Shown here in pieces: positions 53,771 through 64,000 of a stretch of DNA of 64,000 nt (position 1 is its first letter; every line of letters begins with the position of its first letter). Source of the stretch: Ceratothoa steindachneri. Its lineage: Eukaryota > Arthropoda > Malacostraca > Isopoda > Cymothoidae. A program made the position numbers and the translations under genes. The notes beneath the pieces were generated by a model. The model saw only the letters and a list, made by a program, of their open reading frames with translations. It was not told the origin of the DNA and searched no databases. The stretch covers positions 73,001,452-73,065,451 of the forward strand of contig OZ018329.1 of assembly GCA_963969495.1 (NCBI GenBank). Reading direction: 5' to 3'.

Positions 53771-56620
53771 AAAAAGTGTGTGAAGATTTTGAAGAGTATC
53801 GCATAATAGAAAATGGTGATATTGAGGTAGGTAAAAACGTACGAAAGTTACATAGTCCTAGAAAGCAACTTATGGCGTAAGGGAAAGGGAGTGAGCGCAG
53901 CTTCCCTGGACCTACCTGTGTTCTGGTATAAAACCAACGAATGGAAGGAGTATTTATCGAACTGCTAATATGCTTCCCTACCACACACTGTCCGTGAGTC
54001 GCAGGATGCCGGAGGTTGTATTCCTGCTAAAGAAAAATTTTGTCCCCTTATCCAGACGCAGCTACGATGACCTAGCTGAGTGCCAACACCGCTTTCTACC
54101 ACAAGTCAAGCTACAGTACGCATAGTTAGTAGTCAAATGGGCACTCGATGTGGGTCTACTTTCCACTGGCTGCCATATGATGTAGTCACTCGTGATTCGA
54201 AACGAGTTAAACTATAGATGGTCACTGAGAGACGCATCAATCTAAATTAGCGCCATACCATGCAAAAAAAAAACAACTTACTTTGGTAGAAACGCGAAGG
54301 AGACATCTCGCACATTAAAACCCAATCTTCACTGGACGACGCCTAAAACTATAAACATCCCCAATAGTCATGAACAATACTTCTTCGCCACAACCCACCA
54401 CAATAGATCATCACTTCCTGATACCTCACAAAAATGCACCAATATCTCAATAACTCATCCCGTCCCAACACAAGAGGAAAGTTTCTACTTCACAATCTTG
54501 GTAAACTGCTATTCAAAGGACTGAAAAGCAACTGCTAGAAATGGAACTCGCGATCCTGGGCACAATTAAGACATCAAACAGGACTGGCGCGACGCAGGGA
54601 AGGGTTTTAACACAACCACACTCTCGGAATTCAGCCAAGAATGTGTGGATGAAATTGTCTGGACGAGGAGTGAGACGAAGAAAGACATTACAAAAATTTT
54701 AAACGAGAGTTTATTGCCATCGCACACCTTCGATTTCAAATGCATGACAATGACCATTATGTTAAACATTGTTTTTCGTACTAAGAAATACAAACACTAA
54801 TAAATGTACATTGAAATAATTTCAATGGCATATTTCTATTTATTAAAACCTTTTTTTTATAAAATTCTTGATGAGTGATAACGTTGTGGGATGTAATTTT
54901 GTCATAAAAACTAGGTAAGAAGGGCTAAATAGACAAAAAGGAATGAATACCACAGATAATGAAAATAACAGTTGATTTGACCTGGTACGACACGAAATGC
55001 CACCCGCAGCAAATATATAATGCACCTTTTTTTTATCCATTTAAATTGGAAAGTGGATTGGGTGTATCGGCGAGAAAGGTTTGGAAGAGAAAATGGGTGA
55101 AAATGATGAAGCTACGGGAAATGTGTAAAAGTCTCGAAAAGCCAAAAGACATCTTGGAAAGCTCAAGACCGCGCAACTCTCTTGAATATGCGAAGACGTA
55201 TGCTCAGAATCACCCGGAATAAATAAGGCAACACGGACAAAACGAAGGTTGCGGCCAGAAGGATTTCGTCAACACTAAGAAACTATTCGAGAATTCGAGA
55301 TCTTGAAATTACTTCACTTCCTAAATACAATGTCTTCTGTGAGTTCAAATTATTCAGCATATCTTTATACAATACCTTTTCAATGGAGTGAAACTAAATT
55401 CTTGTAACATTGGTAAATTCATTTCTCAATCAAGGCGACCCAAACAGGAGTACGCGCAAAACAATAAAAAAAATAACTATTTTCGTTAAATTATCGCATT
55501 TTATCAATGTTCTTGCTCGAGTGAAGACAATGGTATTAATACTCTCATACGAGTTTCTTGTTGTTTTAATCCCTCCACTAAGCCAAGCGAGAGTCTCTTC
55601 GCACGAACAACTTAAATTGGCTTTATATAGACCTCATTTACGCGGTTTTGGGTTTATTTTCGTCGTTTAAAATCTAAATTAAACCTCTTGAAAGCGAATT
55701 ATTTTAACCTTTGATAAAAAGAATTCGGAGATGCGTCAGAAATGGCCTGTTTTCTCTCATGTTAAGATGTTTAGTAATAAACAAAAACATACAGTAGTTG
55801 CACAAGCGAGAGGAGGGAAGATAACAGTGGTGAAAGGCTCTAAGAGTCAAAAGAACTATTACTGAAGCCTAATAAATTATAAATGTTAACTAGGAGAACA
55901 TTTATGAATACACCCCCCCAACCCCCATACAAACTGGAATCTACAAAATAAAACCTCTTTCCTCAAGACAGAACCTCCCCTTCTTCTCAATGTCCTGAAG
56001 TTTTAATTTCATACGCTACATCACAAAATAAACGTCCACTATTCTGAATGTTAATAACAACCAACATGAAACATCGGTCCCACATACAGGCAGTGTGCAC
56101 AAATGATTGATCTCACCTTGACCCTTCCATAACTTCCAAGTCCCATCTGTTATTAGTCTTTAGAAGACAACGCTGTTAAGTAGGTTACCAAGTCCTGTTC
56201 TGTACCATTTTTTCGTGACCGACGCCAGATGATCCGAGCGTAGCGTGTCCCCTTGCCCTCCACCATAGACCTCGTACGGGGGGGGAGGGTCAGGTACAGG
56301 CCCTGGCAACCATGCCACCAGCTGACACAGAAGGTTGGGAATGTCGTGTGACCTCTCGGTTCCATTGATTGCCGGGGTTGGCTATGTTCTAAAGAGTTGT
56401 ACACCCCTAGTAGTTTCATCTATAGACAACTGGTTATGTAACTTAGATACATACATCACCCCCTAAATGTTGCCACTTTCTTCTTGACTGAAGTTGCCCC
56501 TTGAAACATTGTTTTCCATTTATCTGACTCTTTTATTCTTGTTGGCGGAGATTCCTTCTTCTTTAAATTGGCTGGGTTAATTATTGATCTTCGATTTCTT
56601 TCTTGATGTATCTTCATATT
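53771..56620. other. No gene recognised
   Basis: About 2.8 kb, mostly AT-rich. Open frames at 54959-55222 (87 codons), 55410-55670 (86) and 56153-56419 (88, minus) have no recognisable motif and no supporting context. I see no repeat pairs here. Confidence 0.5.
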
Positions 56621-56624
56621 TTTT

Positions 56625-56785
56625 CCAATTATCTTGATGTGATGATTCCTTCTTGATGCTTCTTGACAATGATTTCTTCTTGCTGCTTGATGATTTCTTC
56701 TTGATGCTTGATGATTTGATGAATTCTTCTTGCTTCTTGATGAGTTGATGATTTGTTGGATTCTTGATGAGTTAGCCCTTAAAGT
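56625..56785. repeat. TTCTTGATGATT-type minisatellite
   Basis: Irregular tandem array built from TTGATGATTTCTTCTTGATGC-like phrases of 12-25 bp, about eight partial units. A simple, low-complexity expansion next to a tRNA-like SINE. Confidence 0.8.
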
Positions 56786-56820
56786 AATTTTCCTTGAGTT
56801 CAGTTTTCTTCGTAAAAATT

Positions 56821-56894
56821 GTGGACTGAGTTTCGAACGCGGTATCTTTAGATCTAAATGCCAGCACTCTAGCCATCACGCTATGGCAGAGTCC
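56821..56894 (-). repeat. tRNA-derived SINE-like sequence
   Basis: On the minus strand TAGCGTGATGG (56873-56883) matches an RNA polymerase III A box and GCGTTCGAAAC (56830-56840) a B box, 33 bp apart, with a tRNA-like arm order between. The acceptor stem does not close and the B box deviates from GGTTCGAnnCC, so it is a SINE head or tRNA pseudogene rather than a functional tRNA. Confidence 0.55.
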
Positions 56895-57540
56895 GCCCTG
56901 AGTTGGTAATATAATGGGCTATTTATATTATCGATTTGGAAGGAATTTTTCTCTGATTCATCTTCGCACCTCTACAATGTTACATAGTTTCCCTTTTTTC
57001 CACTTTCATCCTTTATATTCTATCGCTTGATAATAGAAAAAGTTCGTGATTAAATACACCCATACTTTCATTAACATCGTTTCTACACCACTCTATAGTA
57101 ACATTAAGGAGAAACTGGGTTTTTCTTAATTCCAAATCTATTAAAACGAGTTTTATTGCTTTTCCTGAAATTTTATAGTTGTCCTCCGAAAGCAGTAAAA
57201 TCAAAGAAAACGTATAGGTTAGAAAAATGATTTCAATAAATCTCTATCCAAGTTTAGGATATTAAAAAATAACTTCATTTGCCTATGTTAGCGTTCGTAG
57301 TTAGTGAATAATAATATGGGCGAAATTAGACAATAAAATATTTAAAAACAACTATTCACATTTATTTCGTTTATCTGTTTGTGTTAATCTCGAGGGTTAA
57401 TGTGTAAACCATTAACAACGCCTTTCGCTTCAGGTCATTTGGGTGAGGTAAGAAGAGGGATGTAATTTCTCGAAGGAAACCCAACGTTTTTTTAGAGAGA
57501 AGTTCTAAGGAAAGGTTGAAAATTTATAGAAGTAATAATG
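56895..57540. other. No gene recognised
   Basis: AT-rich sequence between the SINE and the Tc1 relic, nothing recognisable. Confidence 0.45.
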
Positions 57541-58130
57541 TGTTGAAGATATCTAAAACCAGCACACAAAAGAAGGATCCGATTGGGGCTCTTGGAAAGA
57601 AGACGAAACTGGTGCCATCCAACAGAAAGAATAAAAAGTCAAACCACCAAGGATAAAATAAGACAGGCGAACGATGTTGCCTCTAATGCTGAGGCAACCT
57701 CTTACAAAACTACAAGTACTTAAAAGTGCACATTCGAAATCTGGCAAAAGTCTCGAATAGTTTAGCCAAAAAACTTCAACTCGGAAAATACATCTATTCT
57801 CCATCCTTCGAGAAGGACTTCTCAAAGTTTTCTTTCGTGGTCGGAAGGTAAAAATGACACGTTACTTATGAACGAACGGTGTTCTATACTGCACCGCCAA
57901 AAAGCCCAAGGACTGGCAGAATAAAAGCCGGATCAGAAGTCTTCCTTGGCCAAGGCAGTCTCGTGATATGAACCCCATTGTACACCTTTGGAGCATACTG
58001 GAAAGAGTAATGCCGAAAAAGCCACGAAAACCAACATCAAAAGCAAATTTGCTCAACATGTTGTGTACAGCCCGGGAAAAAAATCCACAGGAGAGTTTTT
58101 GAACTAATTAGTACGATGACTAACAGAGTT
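57541..58130 (+). pseudogene. Tc1-like transposase relic
   Basis: Plus strand. The strongest block, at about 57930-58040, reads LPWPRQSRDMNPIVHLWSILERVM (usually WPxxSPDLNPIEHLWDxLxRxxx), followed by TSKANLLNMLCTAREK and an MTNRVK-like C-terminus. Upstream (57560-57720), an RRIRLGLLERRRNW-like segment and a QANDVASNAEATSYKT segment may be DNA-binding remnants but are weak. Its 3' flank abuts the mariner at 58168. Confidence 0.72.
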
Positions 58131-58167
58131 AAACATTAAAAACTGTACAGTGAATGTTTACTTAATA

Positions 58168-59465
58168 CTACGAGGGGCGGTCAATAAGTTTTGCGAATCG
58201 GTAGGGCAAAACAGAGGAAGGGGGATGGCTGTTTGTGGGAGTGTTAGGACAAGTTATGACAAGTCAGGATCTGCAGCCGCACGCTCCTGCCTCGTCTATT
58301 TAAGAAGCAGTAGCTGATCGCAGATCGTAAGTCACAAATTTTTCAACAATGGAGAAGGTTGAGCACCGCGCAGTGATCAAATTTTTGACCAAGGAAGGCA
58401 AGAATGCAAAAGAGATCCATGAACGCATGGTTGCAGTGTACACCGACACCACCCCTTCCTATGCAACCATTGCTCGCTGGAATAGGGAATTCCGCCATGG
58501 TCATGAGTCCCTTGGAGCTGAACCCCGTCCAGGACGCCCGTCAGACGTGACCAACGAGGACAATGTGGCCCGTGTGGAGGATGATCCTTGAAAATAGACT
58601 AGGGAAGGTCGAAGAAATCGAGCGAGAACTTGGAATATCACATGGAAGTGTTATCAACATCATCCACGACAATTTGGCCATGGCCAAGGTCTCTGCCCGT
58701 TGGGTCCCTAGAAACCTGATGTCCCATGATCGACTTCAACATTTTCAAAGTTCGGACGAGCTGCTGCTCCTGTACAACCAAGACCCCGCGGGATTCGAGT
58801 CACGCATAGTGACAGGTGATGAAACGTGTGTCCATCACTGGGATCCTGAGACCAAGCTCGAAAGCATGGCCTGGAAGCACAGGAGCTCTTCGACCCCCAT
58901 CAAGTTCCGGACCCAACCCTCAGCCGCGAAGATCATGGCCACCATCTTCTGGGATTCTGAGGAAGTGTTGATGGTGGACTATGCGCTTCGTGGAAGGGCC
59001 ATCACAGGCCAATATTACGCCGAGGAACTGGCTGGGTTGAAGAAGTGCATCCGTCAGAAGCGGCGCAGCAAGATAACACGCAGTGTCCTGCTCCTCCACG
59101 ACAATGCCCCTGTCCACAAGGCCAGAGTTGCACAAGCTGTCCTGCGTGAGTGCGGATTCGAGGAGCTCAACCATCCCCCCTACAGTCCACATCTGGCCCC
59201 TAGCGACTACTTTTTATTCCGCCAGCTCAAGGCTGCACTGCGTGGATGCCGGTTTGGGGGCGATGAGGATGTCCAGCTCGCCGTACACCAGTGGATTGAA
59301 CAACAATCGGGAGATTTCTGGTTGTCGGGAATTCGAAGCCTCAGGGACAAGTGGCGCAAGTGCATTGAAGTCGAGGGTAGTTATATTGATAGATAGTCAA
59401 ACACTTTTCCTCATATCTCGTTTCCTTATATCCGAAATGCAAAACTTATTGACCGCCCCTCGTAG
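58168..59465 (+). mobile_element. Mariner transposon, 1298 bp, nearly intact
   Basis: Terminal inverted repeats start CTACGAGGGGCGGTCAATAA at both ends: 27 bp perfect, 31 of 34 overall. TA flanks both ends (58166-58167 and 59466-59467). Length and TA duplication are those of a full mariner. One transposase gene fills the interior on the plus strand, with a single frameshift. GC content (about half) is above the AT-rich flanks, and decay is minimal, so it is probably the youngest coding element here. Confidence 0.97.
58349..59396 (+). pseudogene. Mariner transposase, DD34D, one frameshift
   Basis: Cut-and-paste transposase of about 345 residues. The N-terminal paired helix-turn-helix is in the first frame (58349-58591): start MEKVEHRAVIKFL, IARWNREFRHG, and GAEPRPGRPSD at its end. 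A one-base-scale frameshift near 58575-58590 moves to the frame ending at 59396. There one reads LGISHGSVINIIH, SARWVPRNL (linker, usually WVPxxL), VTGDETCVHHWDPE with the first catalytic Asp (58818-58820), LLHDNAPVHKA with the second, and YSPHLAPSDYFLF with the third, 34 residues later. All three catalytic Asp are intact. The start is the first ATG of the conserved N-terminus. Confidence 0.95.
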
Positions 59466-59489
59466 TATTCAGTATTTAAATCATCATGA

Positions 59490-59604
59490 CATTATTTTCA
59501 CTAACTCTATAATTTAAGATGGGGATTTTTTTTAGTATTTGAATAAAAATTTCATCTTAGTTTGGTTATGACTTATATTTTTTAGCAAAGTTATTTCTAA
59601 TGAT
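59490..59604. repeat. Inverted repeat arm of MITE family M1 (partial copy)
   Basis: About 115 bp reverse-complementary to 59764-59878 (shared TAACTCTATAATTTAAGA and TTTGGTTATGACTTATATTT). The right arm lies inside the MITE at 59621-60189, so this looks like a second, truncated copy in opposite orientation. Confidence 0.8.
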
Positions 59605-59620
59605 TATTTTATATTATTAA

Positions 59621-60189
59621 CCAGGCAATGGCTTCGCCACTCCCACCTACGGGGAGAGATTGCGCTTCGCTACTAAAATTAATTTTAAAAATTTCACAAA
59701 ATTTCGATGCCTATATTTATTTTTGAACTTAAACATTTTGTTTTTTGATATTGTAAGAGAATTATTAGAAATAACTTTGATAAAAAAACATAAGTCATAA
59801 CCAAACTAAGATGAAATTATTATTCAAATACTCAAAAAAATCCCCTTCTTAAATTATAGAGTTAGTGAAAAACATAATGGTGAAGTTCAGAAATAAATAT
59901 AAGTATACGAATTTTATGATTTTTTTAAAACCCAAAGAATTACAAATGGTGAAGTTCTAAAAAAATATTTTTATATATCTTCTTCTATAGCTTTATATTT
60001 TAGCAACCTGATATTTTGAAAGGGGAGAAATTTAGTTTAGAGTTTCTTTTTAAAATTAATATAAATGGCGAAGTTCAGAAAATTTATAAAAATTTAACCA
60101 TAGCTGCTTTTTTTTACATTTTAAATTTTAATCTTAGTAGCGAAGCGCCAGCCTCCCCCATAAGGAGGAGTGGTGAAGCCATTGCCTAG
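59621..60189. mobile_element. MITE family M1, 569 bp, about 65-bp inverted termini
   Basis: The left terminus CCAGGCAATGGCTTCGCCAC and the right (reverse complement) CTAGGCAATGGCTTCACCAC continue in parallel through a GGGGAG-type core to GCGCTTCGCTACTAA. The interior is AT-rich with three spaced copies of AATGGTGAAGTTC. No coding capacity. No clear target duplication, so the superfamily is open. Confidence 0.85.
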
Positions 60190-60360
60190 TATTTCTAGAA
60201 AAAACCTTTAAAATAATGATAATGTCTATTTACTTTTCAGATGTCTGTGTACATCCATTTGATTGCGTTATTAGCCATCAACCAGTATGCTCGTTATATT
60301 GAGTTTATAATACAAGCCTCCAAACATACAAGTACTAATAAATACTTGACAATAATATTA

Positions 60361-60436
<76 letters not shown>
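60361..60436. repeat. (AT)n microsatellite
   Basis: About 35 AT units with a single interruption near its start, directly before the segment that begins GGAGCCAAGTTTAATTTACG. Confidence 0.97.
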
Positions 60437-60439
<3 letters not shown>

Positions 60440-60440
<1 letters not shown>

Positions 60441-60850
60441 TAGGAGCCAAGTTTAATTTACGAGACTAGTTTCAGTACGTAGTTTATCATACCCTCTTCA
60501 GTCGTATACTGAGAATGCAATTATTACATAAGTCTATAAATAGCGTACAGATCAGAAAAACAAAAAGAAAAAACCATAAAGAAACACAAAAAGAGGAAAA
60601 AAGGTCATTAATCATGGGGTTCGAGTCTAAGATCGTTGGCTAAGCTGTTTATGATGAGGTTACGGGAATGAGGGCTGCATTTTTTTTGCTCATCTGACAA
60701 ATTAAAATTGGGAATTTCTCCTATTATTATAGATTCTACTATTTTTCTTTTACGGAAATCTTTATAATTATAATTGTAAAGATTTATTTACAATTATAAT
60801 TGTAAAGATTTCCGTGTTCATCCATACCCAATCACGGCATCATGCTTTTA
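60440..60850. other. Unassigned repeat-like segment with 64-bp hairpin
   Basis: Read on the minus strand the end CGTACTGAAACTAGTCTCGTAAATT followed by an (AT)n tract recalls the termini of Penelope-like or similar retroelements, but I see no coding domain to prove it. At 60752-60815 two 29-bp arms (ACGGAAATCTTTATAATTAT and continuing) pair with a single mismatch around a 6-nt loop. Confidence 0.4.
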
Positions 60851-61769
60851 CTCCACTAATAAAGTCCCTACACTGTAACTTTAATCCATTTAGTACCACT
60901 CTCCTGCCCTTCAGCCATTCTGCGGACAGTTAAAAGGGAGTACCATCTTTCAAGCAGGGTGTTTTTAAATTAAATTACTAATGTTTAACACTGTATATTC
61001 CCATATGAACACCACAACATAATCACAGATATTTGCTCACATTACCTCTTTCCTTTGAATTCACGACAGAATGACAGTGATATTTGTCCATCTCAAACCC
61101 AAGATGATTCTTAATTTGCAAAGTTATTTATCGAAACACTTTGTTTTTGTTACATCCACCGCCTAAAGGAGGGGATATTTAAAACGAAACTTAGGTCAGG
61201 GTGTTAAACTGGCTAATTTAGTAAGGTTAGGATGTTTAATTGCGAAACTCTAACCTAACCAAACACGATCATTATCATTAATCTTTGAATTTGTTATTAA
61301 ATTATATGCAATATTTTCTTTAGCTTTCAACTCTTTGAGGGGAGTATGTTAATAATGGTTACATTAGGGGGAATGTTTAAGTGCGAAAACTTAAGAGGGG
61401 ATGATGGTCAATTGCTAAAAGGAGAATGGGGTTCATATAGGGATATCTTGGTGTTGGGAGGGGGGGAGAAGGGGCAAAGGGATCCAGTATATTGCTACTT
61501 TTTAATCAAATTTATTTGGAAACATCGCTTTTGATTTTAAGGAACTTAAGTCACATCCGATGTAGTTAGTCTCCTAATGTAGTCCGGATTTAGGTCGACT
61601 TCACGGCAGCTACCATACGCTGTAAATCCCCAAGGTTCGGATCCCACGTTAAACTGTAGGTCCACACGCAGCAATAAAAGTTATTTTAAATGAGTGGAGA
61701 TCGGCGGCAAAAGCCAGAGCCATTATTATTGTAAAAAATTATGATCGCCTCTAGTTAAACTTCGTTCCA
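60851..61769. other. No gene recognised; short TTAGG-like words
   Basis: AT-rich. AAGGTTAGGATG and CTAACCTAACCAAAC near 61220-61265 resemble decayed TTAGG units. No domain on either strand. GGTTCGGATCC at 61636-61646 resembles a Pol III B box, but no A box accompanies it. Confidence 0.45.
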
Positions 61770-62010
61770 TCAGGTTGGAACGAAAGTAATGTCCGATTTT
61801 CTATAGAATAAAGTTTTAGATAGTGTTTATTAAAGTATTACTTCTTGTTATCGTTTAGAACGCTACAATGAGTAATTTGAGTAATTTATACCTTTTTATT
61901 TCAGATTAGAAAAAACATTGTCCCTAATATTCTTCGGTATTCACGCCTATGTTGATCCCATCTAAAAAGATCACATGATACATGTTTTACTCTATGGGTT
62001 TCATAAGGGT
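61770..62010 (+). mobile_element. Mariner 5' fragment, same family as 50792-52031
   Basis: Begins TCAGGTTGGAACGAAAGTAA, then follows the reverse complement of 51810-52031 closely through the 5' untranslated region (AATAAAGTTTTAGATAG, CTTCTTGTTATCG, GGTATTCACGC) to MFYS at about 61979. Homology stops soon after the start codon. No matching 3' terminus was found downstream, so it is a truncated or recombined copy. Confidence 0.82.
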
Positions 62011-63180
62011 AGGGAGGGCTTATCATGCTATAGTACTAGCATACCCTGGCTGCGTGCATTGCAGTTTAACTGACATTTATACACGCTTTCGCGTTAGTGT
62101 TCAACAGTAGATTGTACAACAATATTACTTGCAGTGGCTTTCGTTTTTTCCCTGTCTAAAATTTGTTGAATAAACAAATTAGAGCAAAGAATCCAACAAT
62201 TGTTTAGTACACGCCAGAAATTTAGCAGATATGTAACAATGAACCATACAACCACTCGTTGATTTGAGGGTAATAACGAGTTTTTAATGAAAATGTACCA
62301 TTTTACTTTCCTGGCGCTCCAAAAATATAACTATATACGCTAATAGAGACCATATAGGATACCATATATAGATACTTAGCTATATTCAACTAAAATCTGG
62401 TAAACTCTTTGATTTTGAAAGTTCAAAGGCACCACGATTTATTATATATAATACATTTTTTTCAATGTAATTTAAAAACTACAAGATTAAAAACCAGGAC
62501 ATTCGGGGATAGTTTAAAGACCACCGGGACAAATTAATAAAAGTGACGTGACACCGGGGCATACCTCTCCAACTAGTAGGGATCACGGCTAAGATCAGGA
62601 CGTATGGCAAGCCTACTCAATCCCAAACATAAATATCTGCTTTCGGTGTTGCACATGTTGAAATAACGAAATTATTAAGTAAAAAGAAATGATCATCATT
62701 GTTCTGTGGAGACGTGCTGGAATGCAATATTATTCGCAAATTATTTTTGTTTTGCGTCCGGCTGTCATTATGAGGCAGCCAGCGATACATACGGTCAACA
62801 ACAAGAACAAAAACGCAACGAAACAAGTCGAGCCTGCACGTTATTTCCTCAAGGAGAACAATCATGTGAAATTAACAAGTTGTGCCCCTATGGTTAATTT
62901 CCAGAGGTTTAGGGTTGGCGCTTAACCTGAACCACCTGCTTTGTACCTTAGTCCGAAGCTGTTTGTCATCTAGAACAATGACAACTCGCCTTTGAATCTG
63001 GAACTAATTCAATCTTTTAATAAAATAATAGACTCACAACCAAGAGGGCAATTTTCCCTCACTGTAAACCAAATTGGAGTGAGAGTACAGCAATAACAAA
63101 AAAGATTAAGGAAGACAAAGAGCGCTTACTGTAAACCTCCAGGAGTATGTTCTTGCAAAGAGTGTAGTTACACTAAATTA
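62011..63180. other. No gene recognised
   Basis: AT-rich with overlapping open frames of 63-82 codons at 62617-62925 on both strands, none with a motif. Confidence 0.5.
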
Positions 63181-63425
63181 CCAGCTTAACCTAACATAAC
63201 CAAAACCTAAAAATCGAAACAACCTAACTTAACCCACACAACAATAAAAACCTTAAAAAACTACAAAACATAAAAACCTACATAACCTAAAAACTCTAAA
63301 ACCTAAAAACATTAGCTAACCTAACCTAATAACTTAACCTTAACAAAATAGATAAATTTAAAATCCTTAAAAAAAAAACTAACCTAATTCGACCCAACAC
63401 AAAACAACATTAACCTAACCTAATT
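63181..63425. repeat. Degenerate CCTAA (TTAGG complement) tract
   Basis: Dense repetition of AACCTAA, CCTAAAAA and AACCTAACCTAA words over about 240 bp, A/C-rich and nearly free of G on the plus strand. It resembles decayed arthropod telomeric repeat (CCTAA)n. It is interrupted by many variants, so it is interstitial or a low-complexity expansion, not a functional telomere. Confidence 0.7.
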
Positions 63426-64000
63426 TAGCGTGAAAGCTATAGCTAGCGTAGACAAAATTACAAGTCCTTGGAATTTAATTATACGCAACAAAAAAAGGTG
63501 GCTATTAAAAAATAATAGGCGCTTCTAGCAAGGGAGGAAAAATTAGGTCGCACCTCCAAATAGCGGAAACCCAGGGGGAAACGCTGTAACACACACGAAA
63601 ACGACAACTCAGAAACAAATAGGAGGAAACACCGAAGAGTGCAACTCTTTCCGTTTTCGTTCCCGTATGTTTTTGGGGAGGTAGGGGCGTAGCGCACCCA
63701 AAAGCTATAGCTCATCTTTTCCCAGTTCAGCTAGCACCTAAGGCTAGTGAAGTCGTGCCTTCAAAAAAGCAACAACAACCCTTCAGTATACGGTCAACGT
63801 TTCCCTGCGTACGTGAGTTGTTTTTTTTCGCGAGTCCCGTACAGAATTCTCCGGTGCTTTGCAACGTACCTTCACTTTTCGGAATCGCTTTCCACCTATC
63901 TCTCTTACTCCGGCTTGGTCCTTCCTGCATCTACTTAGTTTAAGGGACAGGCGCACTGACAGTGCAGGCATCCTCCGTCCCCGGTGTTTTGCACCGAAGA
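63426..64000. other. No gene recognised
   Basis: GC rises after 63520. Small overlapping open frames (62-78 codons) on both strands have no motif. The end of the window cuts whatever lies here. Confidence 0.45.

Noticed and set aside
60460..60530. Hammerhead ribozyme
   Set aside because: CTGAAGA and GAAAC words occur on the minus strand, but stem II pairs poorly and stems I and III could not be built.
61630..61650. tRNA gene suggested by GGTTCGGATCC
   Set aside because: Only a B-box-like word; no A box and no foldable acceptor or anticodon arm nearby.

Overview
The window looks like intergenic DNA from an animal nuclear genome, most likely an arthropod. It holds no bacterial-style operons, no rRNA and no host gene that I recognise. 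Nearly everything identifiable is a transposable element or a simple or tandem repeat: non-LTR retrotransposons, mariner and Tc1 transposons, a Helitron relic, a hAT-type MITE and long (AT)n tracts. Degenerate TTAGG/CCTAA-rich patches and the mix of mariner and non-LTR lineages favour an arthropod. I cannot name the species; a crustacean or chelicerate is only an inference.

Layout. 1-3135: the 5' part of a 6-kb, RNase H-bearing I/R1-like LINE (here 'family X', copy A), minus strand, inserted in a Helitron helicase relic (3136-3736 and 5464-5925) that is also split by a CR1/L2-like retrotransposon (3737-5463). 9878-15085: decayed family X copy C, interrupted by a 3.9-kb CR1 element (10045-13965) whose ORF1 carries an SGNH/GDSL esterase domain and whose ORF2 carries endonuclease and reverse transcriptase. 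15415-15975: a diverged ~40-bp minisatellite. 18061-18382: a 161-bp tandem duplication. 20640-23060: a Tc1 relic, an endonuclease-RT type LINE, a solo family X tail, and a CR1 relic split by a TA-flanked MITE. 24351-30410: nearly full-length family X copy B with a 12-bp target duplication. 30705-31028: a hAT MITE. 31686-32576: an internally deleted mariner. 33212-33780: a LINE relic. 35586-35784: a long foldback. 37753-40020: family X relic D. 40240-40497 and 48523-48730: solo family X 3' ends. 42370-43200: LINE 3' end with tandem repeats. 44048-47105: an inverted repeat pair around a Tc1 relic. 47208-47535: a 47-bp minisatellite. 50792-52031: a mariner relic, with a second 5' fragment of the same family at 61770-62010. 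57541-59465: a Tc1 relic followed by a nearly intact 1298-bp mariner. 59490-60189: an inverted-repeat MITE pair.

There is no cellular pathway here. The elements interact only by nesting, which gives relative ages: the Helitron is older than the two LINEs inside it, family X copy C is older than the CR1 inside it, and the CR1 relic at 22395-23060 is older than the MITE inside it. Every coding element I can read has at least one frameshift, stop or deletion, so none appears autonomous as assembled. The least damaged are the mariner at 58168-59465 (one frameshift) and the CR1 at 10045-13965 (a few frameshifts). All homologies between loci were judged by eye.
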